Positions 1-6,309 of a stretch of 10,229 bases of DNA are shown here, piece by piece. A model generated the notes under the pieces. It had not been told where the DNA came from. It saw only the letters and a program-made list of their open reading frames with translations, and searched no databases. Where the stretch lies: positions 1 to 10,229 of the forward strand of contig DASSDH010000012.1 of the NCBI GenBank assembly GCA_035697245.1, given 5' to 3'. Positions within the stretch are counted from its first letter, which is position 1, and each line of letters opens with the position of its first letter. This DNA is from JACVRX01 sp035697245 (lineage in GTDB: Bacteria; Actinomycetota; Actinomycetes; Jiangellales; Jiangellaceae). The position numbers and the translations under genes are program-made.

Positions 1-29
1 TGCTGTTCCTGGACGAGGATCGCCGTCAC
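1..29 (-). CDS. Start of an unidentified gene running off the left edge (partial)
   Basis: Only the first nine codons would be inside the window, reading M-TAILVQEQ, so no function can be given. The case for a start is positional. The GTG at 27-29 overlaps the TGA stop of the dehydrogenase gene in a GTGA junction. A GGAG Shine-Dalgarno-like sequence (complement of 37-40) lies 7 bases upstream of it, inside the end of the dehydrogenase gene. The frame stays open to base 1. Such overlaps are typical of translationally coupled operon genes, so this would be co-transcribed with the dehydrogenase. The alternative is a start beyond the edge: an AGGA (complement of 8-11) could serve a gene starting just outside. 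Confidence 0.4.
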
Positions 30-1096
30 GAACCTGCTCCAGTGGGGAACTCGAATACGACCTGCAGGGCTGTCGCCGGCTCGCCGTCCAGCAGCTCGTA
101 CGCGCGGGCGGCGTCCTCGATGCCGAACCGGTGACTGACCAGCCGGGTCACGTCGGGCTGTCCACTGGCGATCAGGTCGACGACGGTTTCCTGCAGCCGC
201 GGCACGTCCCAGCGAGCCCGCTTGTGCGCCGGTACCCCGCCGATTTGGGAAGCGACGACATCGACCCGGTTGTGGTGGAACTCCTCGCCGAGGCGAAGGG
301 CGGTCGCCTCCCCCTGGTAGAAGCCTGCCGCAACGACCCGTCCGTCTGGCCCGACGAGGCGAATCGCCTCCTGCAGCGCAGGAAAGACGCCGCTGAGCTC
401 GATGGCGACATCGGCCCCCCGCCCATCAGTGCGCTCGCGGACGGCGAGAGCGACCTCAGGTCCGGGGGCGAAGGTCTCGGCCGCACCGAGCTCCCGGGCC
501 AGCTCACGACGCGCCGGAATGCCCTCGACCGCGATCACGCGCGCTCCGCTCTGAGCGGCGAAGGACGTCGCAAGCAGGCCGATGACGCCCTGCCCGACGA
601 CGACGACCGTTTCGCCCAGCGCAGTGCCTGCCGCGAGAACGGCGTTCAGGGCAATTGCACCGACGCGGACGAAACACCCGACCACCGGGTCGACCCCCTG
701 CGGGAGCACATGCCCGCGGAGTCGCTCGATCGGCAACACGGCGTCGGAGACATGACCCCAGATTCCCCACACCATGTCTCCTACCCGAAGGTCGGCCGGC
801 GAGGCGCCGCCTTCGGCGTCGGAGGACGCGATCTCGACAACCTCGCCCACCTCCGAGTAACCCCATCTGATCAGCGGGTACGACGGCGGCCCTGCGACGC
901 CCATGAACAGGCGCAGGTCGGGATCCCATCGTGAGGTGAGCAGTGGATTCGTGCCGCGATAGGCGGTGAGCTCGGTTCCCGTCGAGATGCCGGAGGCCAG
1001 CGTCCGTACGCGCAGCTCGCCCGGATCCAATGCTGGGACTGGAACCGTCGTGACGTCGACCGAACGAGGGCCGTTGAGGCGGACCGCGCGGGCCAT
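26..1096 (-). CDS. Medium-chain dehydrogenase/reductase, alcohol-dehydrogenase-like, zinc ligands replaced
   Basis: This 356-residue protein has the MDR (alcohol/sorbitol dehydrogenase-like) layout: a GroES-like N-terminal domain, a Rossmann domain and a C-terminal return to the catalytic domain. The dinucleotide-binding turn VVGQGVIGLLA (about 166-176) has the GxGxxG spacing. E191, at the end of the next strand (AVEGIPARR), suggests NAD(H) rather than NADP(H). The position of the usual catalytic cysteine reads GISTGTE (36-42), with serine at 38. The usual GHE motif reads GYS (79-81). There is no four-cysteine structural-zinc loop; C141 is the only cysteine. This pattern is seen in MDR relatives associated with sugar metabolism and in two-domain MDR plus Gfo/Idh/MocA oxidoreductases. 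The gene is divergent from a Gfo/Idh/MocA gene, which fits a shared sugar or polyol substrate. The start at 1096 has AAGGA (complement of 1099-1103) close upstream. The MDR fold is certain; the substrate is unknown. Confidence 0.9.
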   Translation of the reverse strand: MARAVRLNGPRSVDVTTVPVPALDPGELRVRTLASGISTGTELTAYRGTNPLLTSRWDPDLRLFMGVAGPPSYPLIRWGYSEVGEVVEIASSDAEGGASPADLRVGDMVWGIWGHVSDAVLPIERLRGHVLPQGVDPVVGCFVRVGAIALNAVLAAGTALGETVVVVGQGVIGLLATSFAAQSGARVIAVEGIPARRELARELGAAETFAPGPEVALAVRERTDGRGADVAIELSGVFPALQEAIRLVGPDGRVVAAGFYQGEATALRLGEEFHHNRVDVVASQIGGVPAHKRARWDVPRLQETVVDLIASGQPDVTRLVSHRFGIEDAARAYELLDGEPATALQVVFEFPTGAGS

Positions 1097-1098
1097 GA

Positions 1099-1103
1099 TT
1101 CCT
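1099..1103 (-). promoter_or_regulatory. Ribosome binding site of the MDR dehydrogenase
   Basis: AAGGA on the minus strand lies only 2 bases from the ATG at 1094-1096. The spacing is short, but it is the only purine-rich match, and it supports this start. Confidence 0.5.
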
Positions 1104-1120
1104 TGCCGCCTGCTCGAGGA

Positions 1121-1139
1121 TGATCACCGTCGTGGATCA
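1121..1139. promoter_or_regulatory. Candidate operator between the divergent oxidoreductase genes
   Basis: A 19-bp imperfect palindrome, TGATCACCGTCGTGGATCA, is centred on T1130. Seven of nine base pairs are symmetric: the outer TGATC/GATCA arms and the inner CG/CG. It lies about 25 bp upstream of the dehydrogenase start and about 80-95 bp upstream of the Gfo/Idh start, so one bound repressor could affect both genes. An overlapping shorter repeat, CGTG-GAT-CACG, occupies 1131-1141. I could not find convincing -35/-10 boxes for either gene here. The regulator is not encoded nearby in an obvious way, and no binding is shown. Confidence 0.35.
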
Positions 1140-1204
1140 CGTGGCTGGGCATGGACGCTACCACCAGGGCTGTATCTCTACGGTTGGCTCGAATGAGTCA
1201 TGAC

Positions 1205-1209
1205 GAGGG
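1205..1209 (+). promoter_or_regulatory. Ribosome binding site selecting the 1218 start of the Gfo/Idh gene
   Basis: GAGGG with an 8-base spacer to the ATG at 1218-1220. It sits inside the extra codons of the longer version starting at 1200, so it argues for the shorter protein. Confidence 0.5.
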
Positions 1210-1217
1210 CTGCGTCG

Positions 1218-2198
1218 ATGAGCGCCACACGTGAGCAGAGCAAGCCCGGTCCGGCCGGATCGCGCTGGACCGCAGAGCCGGTCGCTGTCGGCCTGGTCGG
1301 TGCCGGGCCGTGGGCGCGCGTCATGCACGCACGGATGCTTTCTCGAGGGCCCGAGACCCGGTTGGCCGGCATTTGGGCCCGCAACCGCGACGCCGCCAGC
1401 GCACTCGCAGCTGAAGTCGGGACGGTCGCGGTGGATTCGTACGACGAGCTCCTCGACCTGTGCGAGGCGGTCGACTTTGCGGTCCCGCCGGACGTTCAGG
1501 CGCATCTCGCCGGACAGGCCGCCCGGGCCGGGAAGGCCCTGATGCTCGAGAAGCCGCTCGGCCTCGACCTGGATCAGGCAGGGCGGCTCGCCGATGCGGT
1601 CTTGACTGCGGCCGTCCCCAACATCCTGGTGCTGACGAAGCGCTTCCACCCCAGCACAAAAGCGTTTCTCCGGGATGCTCGGGCCCTGCGCGCGCAGGGG
1701 CCGATCAGAGGGGTTCTCGCGGCGTATCTCCACGGCGGCCTCCTCGCGGACGCGACGGGTCGGGGTCCGGCCGCCACGCCCTGGCGGCTCGAGCACGGAG
1801 CGCTGCTCGACCTCGGCCCACACCTCGTCGATCTCGTCGATGCGGCTGCCGGTTCGATTCGGTCGGTCCTGGGGAGTGGGGATTCCCGGACCTACCTCGC
1901 GGTCGCGACCGAACACGACGGCGGGACCGGCCAGCTGGCTCTCTCAGGCGCCGTCCAACTCGACCGCTCCCTCACCCGGGTCGAGTTGTTCTCCGACCGA
2001 GGCAGCCTCCGCTGGGACACCGCCGACATCGACCACGACGAGTGCTGGCCTGTGCTGCGAGCCGAGTTCGCCTCAGCCGTCCGCCACGGCGCTCCGGTCA
2101 CCGCCGACGTCTCCCGCGGACTCCAACTCCAACTTGTGCTGGACGCCATCGAACGGTCGTTGGCGGATAGAGTCCGCGTGCCGATCAGTACCGACTAG
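1218..2198 (+). CDS. Gfo/Idh/MocA-family NAD(P)-dependent oxidoreductase
   Basis: This 326-residue protein has the layout of sugar and inositol dehydrogenases of this family. An N-terminal Rossmann domain begins with GLVGAGPWARVMH (about 25-37). The hallmark EKP (E111-K112-P113, in LMLEKPLGLD) follows. A C-terminal alpha/beta domain carries GALLDLGPHLVDL (194-206), in which D198 and H202 match the conserved substrate-binding and catalytic Asp/His pair. The family oxidises or reduces hydroxyls on sugars, sugar derivatives and cyclitols. I chose the ATG at 1218 because GAGGG (1205-1209) lies 8 bases upstream. An in-frame ATG at 1200 would add six residues but has no good ribosome binding site, and a stop at 1194-1196 blocks further extension. 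The gene is divergent from the MDR dehydrogenase and converges on the glycoside hydrolase gene. The family is certain; the substrate is not determined. Confidence 0.93.
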   Translation: MSATREQSKPGPAGSRWTAEPVAVGLVGAGPWARVMHARMLSRGPETRLAGIWARNRDAASALAAEVGTVAVDSYDELLDLCEAVDFAVPPDVQAHLAGQAARAGKALMLEKPLGLDLDQAGRLADAVLTAAVPNILVLTKRFHPSTKAFLRDARALRAQGPIRGVLAAYLHGGLLADATGRGPAATPWRLEHGALLDLGPHLVDLVDAAAGSIRSVLGSGDSRTYLAVATEHDGGTGQLALSGAVQLDRSLTRVELFSDRGSLRWDTADIDHDECWPVLRAEFASAVRHGAPVTADVSRGLQLQLVLDAIERSLADRVRVPISTD

Positions 2199-2364
2199 CT
2201 GGTGTAGACCACGTCTTGTGGCTGCCGGGTGCAGGGGCGAGTTCGAGCTGCCTTGATCGACATGGACTCTGGAGCGGGCACAGGTTCTGCTGGGTCCACC
2301 TCGTTGCCAGTGGGCGACTGGCGCCGTGCGTCCCGCGGAGCGGTCTGTCCGTATAGGCGAGCAC
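2199..2364. other. Convergent intergenic spacer
   Basis: 166 bp lie between the stop of the Gfo/Idh gene and the stop of the convergent glycoside hydrolase gene. I see no coding pattern. Two short inverted repeats occur: CCAC-GTCTT-GTGG near its left end, and the stronger hairpin listed at 2306-2322. Confidence 0.5.
2306..2322. terminator. Hairpin between convergent genes, possible weak bidirectional terminator
   Basis: GCCAGT-GGGCG-ACTGGC is a perfect 6-bp stem with a 5-base loop, placed where both flanking transcripts need to end. There is no T-tract on either side, so it does not meet the usual rho-independent criteria. In high-GC actinobacteria, hairpins without T-tracts are often suggested as terminators, but this one is unproven. 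Confidence 0.3.
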
Positions 2365-3549
2365 TCAACCGTCGGGGGTCATCGCCAGCACCAGGCCGGT
2401 CCAGGACTGCGGGATGGCCCCGAGGCCCTCACCGGTCTCGGGATCCCAGTACTCGGCCCACCCGTTGCGTAACGCCGCTTCTCGGGTCCGCAGCGCGAGG
2501 ATGTCCGCCTGGTCGAACCGGTGCCAACGCCGAAGTGCTAGCCATAGCAGATAGTTCAACGGCGGCCATGCGACGCCTCGCCAGTACATCCGGGGGTCGT
2601 ATGCCGAGTCCGACCGTGCGACGTTGGAGGGCCCGAACGGCGCGCTGAAGCGGTCCGCCATCTCCAGCTGCGCCAACGCCGCCGTTGCGCGGCTCGCGTC
2701 GGTGGTCACCAAGGCGCCCATGAGGCCGTCGCTGATAGGGGTCGAGACCCGCGGGCCGCGACCGCCGACAACTGCCAGATCTATCCAGAGGTGCTGGTCG
2801 TCATCCCACAGGTGTTCGTCCATCGCAGCGGCAATCCGGTGAGCGCGTTCGGCCAGTGCCGCGTCCTCGAGCGCAGCCGCCAGCTCGGCCAGGTTGAATG
2901 CGACGTAGGCGTTGAAGCCCGCAGGGCAGGCGACGAACGTCGACGACCAGGCGGCAGCCCCGTCGTCGTGGAAGCTGATGTCGGCCATCCGAGCCTTGTT
3001 CCACGCCGTCCGGGCCGGCCGGTCGTAGTTCTCGGGGCTCGTGCCCGGGGCCCCCCAATGGTCCCAGCGCGGCGAGTGGTCGTTGCCCGCCTCCCACGGA
3101 TGGACGACGTATAGCAGGTCTAGCTCGGTGCGACGTCGCGACCACAACCATTCCAGCCCTCGTCTGGCTCGAACGACGGTTGGTGGCGGCACTGCGATGC
3201 CATGGTCGGCCAGGACCTTGACCGCGTGGCCGAACATCGGTGGCTGGGCGAGCGACGATGTGGCCGAAAGCGGTCCGAGGAACGTGTCGGGCCCGGTATC
3301 CGCGTACCGCATGTGCGGCACCAACCCGCCTGGCAATTGACCTTCCAGCACGGCAGCGAGCTCCTGCACCGCACGCGCGTCGCCCAAATGCGCCCACACC
3401 ACCGCGTGGAAGCACGAGTCCCACAGCCACAGGTGGGGATAGGTCCGGGGGTTCGGCACGCAGTACCCGCGCTCTGGGTCCCAGTGGGCCTCGAGTAGCT
3501 CGAGCACATCGTTGGAAAAATCGGCTGCAGGCCCCCGATGGACGACCAT
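2365..3549 (-). CDS. Glycoside hydrolase with (alpha/alpha)6 barrel, GH63/MGH1-like
   Basis: This 394-residue protein resembles bacterial relatives of GH63/GH37-type glucosidases and mannosylglycerate-hydrolase-like enzymes, which hydrolyse alpha-glycosidic bonds by inversion. Visible family signatures are HLWLWDSCFHAVVWAHLGD (39-57), the helix-end motif with an aromatic and acidic pocket; WEAGNDHSPRWDHW (152-165), matching the ExGxDNSPRxD motif whose aspartate (D157) is the expected general acid; and YWRGVAWPPLNYLL (322-335). C-terminal WAEYWDPETGEG (364-375) contains the likely general base E366. No signal peptide or membrane segment is seen, so it is probably cytoplasmic and acts on an imported oligosaccharide or glycoside. 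At 394 residues it is at the short end of the group, but no barrel motif seems missing. GGAG (complement of 3555-3558) sits 5 bases from the ATG. The exact substrate (glucosyl or mannosyl) cannot be decided. Confidence 0.82.
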   Translation of the reverse strand: MVVHRGPAADFSNDVLELLEAHWDPERGYCVPNPRTYPHLWLWDSCFHAVVWAHLGDARAVQELAAVLEGQLPGGLVPHMRYADTGPDTFLGPLSATSSLAQPPMFGHAVKVLADHGIAVPPPTVVRARRGLEWLWSRRRTELDLLYVVHPWEAGNDHSPRWDHWGAPGTSPENYDRPARTAWNKARMADISFHDDGAAAWSSTFVACPAGFNAYVAFNLAELAAALEDAALAERAHRIAAAMDEHLWDDDQHLWIDLAVVGGRGPRVSTPISDGLMGALVTTDASRATAALAQLEMADRFSAPFGPSNVARSDSAYDPRMYWRGVAWPPLNYLLWLALRRWHRFDQADILALRTREAALRNGWAEYWDPETGEGLGAIPQSWTGLVLAMTPDG

Positions 3550-3554
3550 GCCTG

Positions 3555-3559
3555 CTCCC
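3555..3559 (-). promoter_or_regulatory. Ribosome binding site of the glycoside hydrolase
   Basis: GGGAG on the minus strand ends 5 bases before the ATG at 3547-3549. An in-frame TGA further upstream leaves no longer start. Confidence 0.6.
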
Positions 3560-3573
3560 GGTCTCGGAGCTGG

Positions 3574-3586
3574 ATGAACAATTCAT
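3574..3586. promoter_or_regulatory. AT-rich palindrome in the divergent promoter region
   Basis: ATGAA-CAA-TTCAT is a perfect 5-3-5 inverted repeat inside the 67-bp gap between the divergent hydrolase and isomerase genes. It is one of the few AT-rich patches in the window. On the minus strand TATGAA (3582-3587) could act as a -10 box for the hydrolase gene, but no good -35 is found at 16-18 bases. The palindrome may be an operator that overlaps that promoter. No protein is shown to bind. Confidence 0.3.
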
Positions 3587-3616
3587 AGTGCAGCGTCGAA
3601 AGAAGATGATCAAGAC

Positions 3617-5320
3617 GTGAGTGTTCCGGTCTACGAGCGAAACCCGCGCTACCCAGCTGTCGGTGGCCCCGTAGTCGCCGGCTGGGAGGATCCGGTGGCG
3701 CAATTGCCCGGGCACCCTTTGGTTCTGACCATCGACGGACCCGGGATCCTCGACTGGGACGGCGTCGTCAACGGGGTGTGCCAGGCGCTCAACACCCGCG
3801 GACGTGCTACCGGGCGTCTCGACCTGCGCTCGTGGTTCTTGCCGTGGCCGGAGATCGTGCGCGCCACGAGCACCGCAGCACTCGCTGACGACCCCGACTT
3901 CGAACGCCTCGCGAGTGGCGAACTCAGGCAGCTGTTCGGCGAGCTTCCGGCGACGCACGCACCCCCAACCGGCGTGCTTCTCGCCTACGGTCCGGGTGCC
4001 GCGCTGCTCGACAGCGACTGCCTGTGGTACGTCGACCTGCCGAAGCGGTATGCGGAAGCAGAGGTGGCCGCTGGGCGTGGCTGCAACCTGGGGCAGCGAA
4101 GCGGTGACGGCGTTGCGACGGCGAAGCGGCTGTTCTACGTCGACTGGCCGCTGCTCGACCGTCACCGTGACGGGCTCGCGGCACACGTCGACCGATGGGT
4201 CGACGTGCAGGACCCTGAGCGCCCGACGTCGATCGACGGGACCGCACTGCAAGCGACCATGCGCAGGCTGGCCACCCAGCCTTTCCGCACACGGCCGACG
4301 TTCAACACCACGCCCTGGGGTGGGCGGTGGGGGCAACGGCGACTTGGCTTCAACCCTGAGGCCGTCAATACCGCCCTGGGCTATGAGCTGATCGCGCCGG
4401 AAAGCGGCGTCCTCGTCGGGGATGGCGAGGCGGCGGTGGAGTTGCCGTTCCAACTCATCGTGGCAACACATCCAAACGCAATCATGGGAGCGGCCGTGCA
4501 CGAGATGTTCGGGACGTCGTTCCCGATCCGGTTCGACTACCTGGACACGGTCGACGGCGGCAACCTGTCAGTCCATTGCCACCCGCGGCCCGCCTACATG
4601 AGGGAGATCTTCGGTTGGTCGTACCCGCAACACGAGACCTACTACGTGACGGTGGGAGGCGACGACGGTCATGTCTTTCTTGGCCTTCGCGACGATGTCG
4701 ACGTCGCGGAGTTCCACCGACGAGCGGAGAAGGCGGACCACGGTGGAGAGCCGTTCCAGATCGAGCGATTCGTTCAGGCCTTTCGCGCCGAGCCGCACCG
4801 CCTCTTCTGCGTCCCCACCGGGACACCCCATGGCAGCAGTGCCGGGAACGTGGTACTCGAGGTCAGCGCAACGCCGTACCTGTACTCGTTGCGCTTCTAC
4901 GACTGGCTCCGCCGCGATGCCGAGGGTCGGCAGCGGCCCGTTCACGTCATGCACGCGTTCGAGAACCTCGATACCGAGCGGACCGGTGCCGCGGTCCGGT
5001 CCGAACTCGTGCAGTCACCCCGTGTTCTGCGGGAGGGCGACGGTTGGCGAGAGGAGCTGCTCGGGTCATTGCCGGAGATGTTCTTCGAGGTCCGGCGTCT
5101 CGTATCGGGCCCAGGCCGGGCGATCGAGGACGACACCGTCGGCCGCTTCCACGTGATCAACGTCGTGGACGGAGAGGGTGTAGGGATCGAGCCCATCGGC
5201 GGTGTCCCGCATGTGCTTGCCTATGCCGAAACCCTGGTCATCCCCGCGGCGGTGGGTGCCTATCGCATGCGGAACCTCGGCGCGGGTCGGGTCCGCGTGG
5301 TGAAGTCGCTGGTCCGCTGA
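3617..5320 (+). CDS. Class I mannose-6-phosphate isomerase-like protein with kinase-like N-terminal domain
   Basis: 567 residues, well above the roughly 300-400 of ordinary class I (ManA-type) isomerases, which interconvert mannose 6-phosphate and fructose 6-phosphate with a bound zinc. The isomerase-like part begins near residue 230 (TTPWGGRW). It carries the expected metal ligands: H320 and H322 in LSVHCHP (318-323, replacing the more usual Q-x-H), E340 in PQHETYYV, and H405 in VPTGTPHGSSAGN. The segment after it (LEVSATPYLYSLRFYDWLRR) matches the family's conserved C-terminal part. The first 226 residues look like a uridine-kinase-like fold: VLTIDGPGILDWDG (36-49) sits where a P-loop is expected but lacks the GK[ST], so ATP binding is doubtful. 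GTG at 3617 is the first available start, since an in-frame TGA lies at 3575-3577; its ribosome binding site is weak. It is cotranscribed with the ROK kinase, which it overlaps by one base. Confidence 0.85.
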   Translation: MSVPVYERNPRYPAVGGPVVAGWEDPVAQLPGHPLVLTIDGPGILDWDGVVNGVCQALNTRGRATGRLDLRSWFLPWPEIVRATSTAALADDPDFERLASGELRQLFGELPATHAPPTGVLLAYGPGAALLDSDCLWYVDLPKRYAEAEVAAGRGCNLGQRSGDGVATAKRLFYVDWPLLDRHRDGLAAHVDRWVDVQDPERPTSIDGTALQATMRRLATQPFRTRPTFNTTPWGGRWGQRRLGFNPEAVNTALGYELIAPESGVLVGDGEAAVELPFQLIVATHPNAIMGAAVHEMFGTSFPIRFDYLDTVDGGNLSVHCHPRPAYMREIFGWSYPQHETYYVTVGGDDGHVFLGLRDDVDVAEFHRRAEKADHGGEPFQIERFVQAFRAEPHRLFCVPTGTPHGSSAGNVVLEVSATPYLYSLRFYDWLRRDAEGRQRPVHVMHAFENLDTERTGAAVRSELVQSPRVLREGDGWREELLGSLPEMFFEVRRLVSGPGRAIEDDTVGRFHVINVVDGEGVGIEPIGGVPHVLAYAETLVIPAAVGAYRMRNLGAGRVRVVKSLVR

Positions 5321-6240
5321 TGGGTTCGACGGCGATTCCTGTTCTCGAGATCGGCGGCACGCACGTGACAGCCGCCGTCGTCGAGGCCGGCACCTGGCAG
5401 GTCGTCGCAGGAACCGGCGTCCGGCGGTCGATCGACCCTCGCGGACCGGCCGACACGCTAATCGCCACGATGGTGGAGGCCGGGAGGTCGCTGCGGCCGG
5501 ACGACGGATCGCTTTGGGGCGTCGCCATCCCCGGTCCGTTCGACTATGTCCGCGGGATCGCCGACTTCCACGGGGTCGGCAAGTTCGACGCCCTGCGCGG
5601 GGTGGATCTTGGCGACGTGTTGCGGCGGGCCTTGACTGGCACGAAAGGTCAGGTCGCGTTCGTCAACGACGCCGAGGCTTTCGCTGTCGGCGAGTGGGCA
5701 GCAGGCGCGGCTCAAGGTCACCACCGCTCGATAGGGGCGACATTGGGTACGGGGATCGGGTCGGCATTCCTGATCGACGGGATCGCCCAGAGGCAGGGAC
5801 CGGGCGTTCCACCCGATGGTCGCCTCGACCTGGTCCGGGTCGACGGGCGGCCGTTGGAGGATCGGGTTTCCCGACGCGCGATTCGTGCGCGCTACGGCGC
5901 TCTTGTCGGCAATTCGGCTGCAGGTCAGCTCGACGTCCGAGACATCGCCTCGCGCGCCGCTGCGGGCGACCGCCGCGCGATCACGGCTTTCGACGAGGCG
6001 CTCCAGGTGTTGGGACGGGTAGTCGCGCCCATGGCGTTGACGTTCGGGGCGACAGTGCTGGTGGTCGGAGGATCCATCGCACTTGCTTGGGACGTCATCA
6101 ACCCGCCGCTGCGATCAGGAATGGATCAGGCGTCGCCCGGCTGGGCGGAGGTGTTCGGGCTGACCAACGCGGCACGGATCGAGGAAGCGGCGCTGGTTGG
6201 CGCGGCATGGCATGCGCTGCACCGCGGTCAGAGGAAGTAG
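5320..6240 (+). CDS. ROK-family sugar kinase
   Basis: This 306-residue cytoplasmic kinase is predicted to phosphorylate a hexose or amino sugar with ATP. The N-terminal phosphate-binding motif reads LEIGGTHVTAAV (9-20), with E10 in place of the usual aspartate of DxGGT. The catalytic aspartate is D117 in VNDAEAFAVGEW. The GTGIGSAFLIDG motif (143-154) and the ATP-site motif LVVGGSIALAWD (247-258) are present. The ExGH and CxCGxxGCxE zinc motif of most ROK proteins is absent. The segment 160-187 instead reads through GRPLEDRVSRRAI, an ending seen in zinc-less ROK kinases. Without a DNA-binding domain it is a kinase and not a ROK repressor. The ATG at 5320 overlaps the TGA of the isomerase gene (TGATG), which indicates translational coupling. 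Together they would make and isomerise a hexose 6-phosphate. The substrate is not determined. Confidence 0.88.
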   Translation: MGSTAIPVLEIGGTHVTAAVVEAGTWQVVAGTGVRRSIDPRGPADTLIATMVEAGRSLRPDDGSLWGVAIPGPFDYVRGIADFHGVGKFDALRGVDLGDVLRRALTGTKGQVAFVNDAEAFAVGEWAAGAAQGHHRSIGATLGTGIGSAFLIDGIAQRQGPGVPPDGRLDLVRVDGRPLEDRVSRRAIRARYGALVGNSAAGQLDVRDIASRAAAGDRRAITAFDEALQVLGRVVAPMALTFGATVLVVGGSIALAWDVINPPLRSGMDQASPGWAEVFGLTNAARIEEAALVGAAWHALHRGQRK

Positions 6241-6273
6241 CCGCTCTACGACTCTGCGATGACACCGGGCTTC

Positions 6274-6302
6274 TCGACAAGAACGAACGATCGTGCTATG
6301 AA
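6274..6302 (+). promoter_or_regulatory. Leaderless promoter of the tetR gene
   Basis: TCGACA at 6274-6279 (5 of 6 to TTGACA), a 17-bp spacer, and TATGAA at 6297-6302, preceded by TGC (6294-6296), an extended -10 signature. Transcription would begin at or next to the GTG start at 6309, giving a leaderless mRNA. This explains why no Shine-Dalgarno sequence precedes that codon. Confidence 0.55.
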
Positions 6303-6309
6303 TGGCACG
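6292..6309. promoter_or_regulatory. Inverted repeat over the tetR -10 box and start, candidate autoregulatory operator
   Basis: CGTGC-TATGAATG-GCACG has perfect 5-bp arms flanking the -10 box, and its right arm ends on the first base of the GTG start codon. The 8-bp palindrome ACGATCGT (6287-6294) overlaps its left edge. A repressor bound here would block RNA polymerase, as expected for TetR autoregulation. The arms are short, so chance is possible. Confidence 0.35.

Noticed and set aside
131..934. A 267-codon plus-strand frame inside the dehydrogenase region
   Set aside because: It is opposite the MDR gene, which has a convincing Rossmann motif. The antisense product has low-complexity charged composition and no ribosome binding site.
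2801..4501. A 566-codon open frame on the minus strand
   Set aside because: It lies antisense to the isomerase gene and out of frame with the hydrolase gene. Its product is rich in Arg, Pro and Gly without any family motif. Long shadow frames are expected in GC-rich DNA, and the overlapping genes have clear conserved motifs.
4576..5319. Upstream extension of the ROK kinase frame into the isomerase gene
   Set aside because: The frame is open, but the translation before 5320 is Arg-rich shadow of the isomerase gene. The kinase's conserved N-terminal motif begins just after the ATG at 5320.
5700..5900. ROK-family repressor instead of kinase
   Set aside because: There is no N-terminal helix-turn-helix, the protein starts directly at the phosphate-binding motif, and the catalytic aspartate is retained.
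5514..6308. Upstream extension of the TetR frame
   Set aside because: The part before 6309 is antisense-like Arg-rich sequence over the ROK gene. The TetR helix-turn-helix begins right after the GTG at 6309, and a promoter ends just before it.
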